A model generated the notes under the pieces. It had not been told where the DNA came from. It saw nothing but the letters and a program-made list of their open reading frames with translations, and made no database searches. From assembly GCA_020439485.1 (NCBI GenBank), contig JAGQSP010000430.1, forward strand, positions 1-8,017: a DNA stretch of 8,017 bases, read 5' to 3'. Positions 6,726 to 8,017 of this stretch are shown here, in pieces (position 1 is the stretch's first letter; every line of letters starts with the position of its first letter). A program made the position numbers and the translations under genes. This DNA is from Acidimicrobiales bacterium (GTDB taxonomy: Bacteria > Actinomycetota > Acidimicrobiia > Acidimicrobiales > Poriferisodalaceae).

Positions 6726-6746
6726 CCTCGTGCTGATCAGCCGAGG
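6726..6746. terminator. Weak stem-loop between convergent acetyltransferase and pgk genes
   Basis: CCTCG-T-GC and GCCGAGG can pair around a TGATCA loop, with one bulged base, at the point where the two genes converge; the pgk stop codon lies inside it. It could act as a modest two-way terminator, but there is no T run on either strand, so support is weak. Confidence 0.25.
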
Positions 6747-7867
6747 TTCGGGGCGTTTCGCAAAGCCTCGAGACCTGGAAGGTCGCCGTTCTCGAGCAAC
6801 TCGAGGCTGGCTCCCCCGCCGGTCGACACATGGTCGATCTCGGACGCCAGTCCGAACTGGGCGATGGCAGCAGCGCTGTCGCCACCACCGACGACCGTGA
6901 ACGCCCGGGTGTCGGCCATGGCCTGGGCCACGGCCCTGGTGCCGCCGGCGAAACGGTCGTCCTCGAACATGCCCATGGGCCCGTTCCAGAACACCATTCG
7001 CGCGTCCATCACGGCGTCGCCGAACTCGGCAGCTGAGCCCGGGCCGATGTCGTAGCCAGTCCAGCCGTCGGGCAGATTGCGGCCCAGTTGGCGCACATCG
7101 ACACCGTCGGGGCCCAGAGCCGTGACATCGCTGGGAAGCAGGATCGGAGCATCGGAGTCGAGCAACCTGCGAGCCACCTCGACCTGGTCGTCTTCGCACA
7201 GCGAGTTGCCAACCGAGTTGCCCATCGCCTTGAAGAAGGTGAAGCACATGGCGCCGCCCACGATGAGCTGATCGACGATGCCGGCGAGGGCCTCGATGAC
7301 GCCGATCTTGTCGCTGACCTTGGCCCCGCCCAAGACGGCCACGAACGGCCGCTTGGGGTTTGAGCGCATGCCGCCCAGAACTTCGACCTCTTTTTCGAGC
7401 AGCCGACCCGCCGCACTGGGCAGCGTCTTGGGTGGGCCCACGATGGAGGCGTGGGCCCGATGCGACGCCCCGAAGGCATCGTTGACATAGCCGTCGAAGC
7501 CCTTGACCAGCTCGGCTACGAAGGCGGGGTCGTTGCTGGTCTCGCCCGCGTTGAAACGCAGGTTCTCGAGCAGCTCGACCCCCGGCGCCAGCTCGGCCAG
7601 CCGCTCGCGCACCGGAGCGACCGAATACTTGGGGTCGGGTTCGCCCTTGGGCCGACCGAGGTGAGACGCGGTCACCACCGCGGCTCCGTGCTGCTGCAGC
7701 CACTCGATGGTGGGCAGGGCGGCGCGAATCCGCAGATCGTCGGAGATCTGACCGTCGCGCAGAGGCACGTTGAAGTCGGTGCGCACGAGGATGCGCTTGC
7801 CGGTGAGGTCGCCGCCCAGCGCCTCGAGAAGATCCTCGAGGCGCGGCACGTCAAATGTGTTCGACAT
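6737..7867 (-). CDS. pgk: Phosphoglycerate kinase
   Basis: Cytoplasmic enzyme that transfers the phosphate of 1,3-bisphosphoglycerate to ADP, giving 3-phosphoglycerate and ATP; it uses the product of the GAPDH encoded just upstream. The N-domain substrate site is seen as VRTDFNVP (28-35), the DDLRI arginine (46), HLGRPKG (69-75), ENLRF (101-105) and GASHRAH (133-139). The C-domain nucleotide site is seen as GGAKVSDK (180-187), FWNGPMGMFE (293-302), VVGGGDS (325-331) and STGGGASLE (348-356). All essential residues I can place are present. At 376 residues it is shorter than the common 390-400: the stretch between the helix PVRERL and ELLENLRF is about 8 residues where many bacterial PGKs have about 30. 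Reading frame is intact, so this looks like a real compact form. The start ATG follows gap by 12 nt with only a weak GGG ribosome-binding element, suggesting co-translation in a gap-pgk operon. Confidence 0.97.
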   Translation of the reverse strand: MSNTFDVPRLEDLLEALGGDLTGKRILVRTDFNVPLRDGQISDDLRIRAALPTIEWLQQHGAAVVTASHLGRPKGEPDPKYSVAPVRERLAELAPGVELLENLRFNAGETSNDPAFVAELVKGFDGYVNDAFGASHRAHASIVGPPKTLPSAAGRLLEKEVEVLGGMRSNPKRPFVAVLGGAKVSDKIGVIEALAGIVDQLIVGGAMCFTFFKAMGNSVGNSLCEDDQVEVARRLLDSDAPILLPSDVTALGPDGVDVRQLGRNLPDGWTGYDIGPGSAAEFGDAVMDARMVFWNGPMGMFEDDRFAGGTRAVAQAMADTRAFTVVGGGDSAAAIAQFGLASEIDHVSTGGGASLELLENGDLPGLEALRNAPNLG

Positions 7868-7879
7868 GTCTGGACCCGG

Positions 7880-8017
<138 letters not shown>

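Noticed and set aside
6681..7703. 340-codon minus-strand frame within pgk
   Set aside because: Arg/Gly-rich out-of-frame shadow of pgk, which is certain.

Overview
This 8,017-base window is GC-rich, with G/C-ending codons, and is densely coding. It reads like an actinobacterial chromosome. The lipoprotein signal, TANNNT-type -10 boxes close to start codons, the gap-pgk-tpiA grouping and the wording of the PGK and TpiA proteins suggest a free-living actinomycete relative, possibly Acidimicrobiia. That placement is inference. I see no phage, insertion sequence, CRISPR, tRNA or rRNA.

Left part (1-5049, all minus strand, so transcription runs right to left): an oligopeptide/dipeptide-type ABC importer operon. 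In transcription order it holds a possible 14-codon leader ORF, a DppD/OppD-like ATPase (3968-5005), a DppF/OppF-like ATPase (2938-3975, overlapping the first by 8 nt), a family 5 lipoprotein substrate-binding protein (954-2837) and the first 285 residues of a DppB/OppB-like permease (1-856), which runs off the left edge. The second permease is presumably beyond the edge. A sigma70-like promoter with a palindromic spacer lies upstream at 5083-5111, and a strong stem-loop separates the binding-protein gene from the permease gene.

Right part (5146-8017): lower glycolysis. On the minus strand are the end of gap (GAPDH), then pgk 12 nt later, then tpiA. Between pgk and tpiA a plus-strand GNAT acetyltransferase gene (5969-6709) faces pgk convergently and tpiA divergently. 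tpiA therefore cannot simply be read through as a tight gap-pgk-tpiA operon. Its short divergent control region carries a perfect 27-bp inverted repeat lying exactly over the tpiA start codon and its likely -10 box.

The three enzymes act in sequence around glyceraldehyde-3-phosphate (triose isomerisation, oxidation/phosphorylation, ATP formation), while the importer brings in peptides or similar solutes. I see no convincing sign of a wholly new system. The points most worth a second look are regulatory: the tpiA start palindrome, the candidate leader ORF with TGATG coupling to the first transporter gene, and the palindrome in the transporter promoter spacer. The one protein-level oddity is a compact PGK with a shortened N-domain segment.
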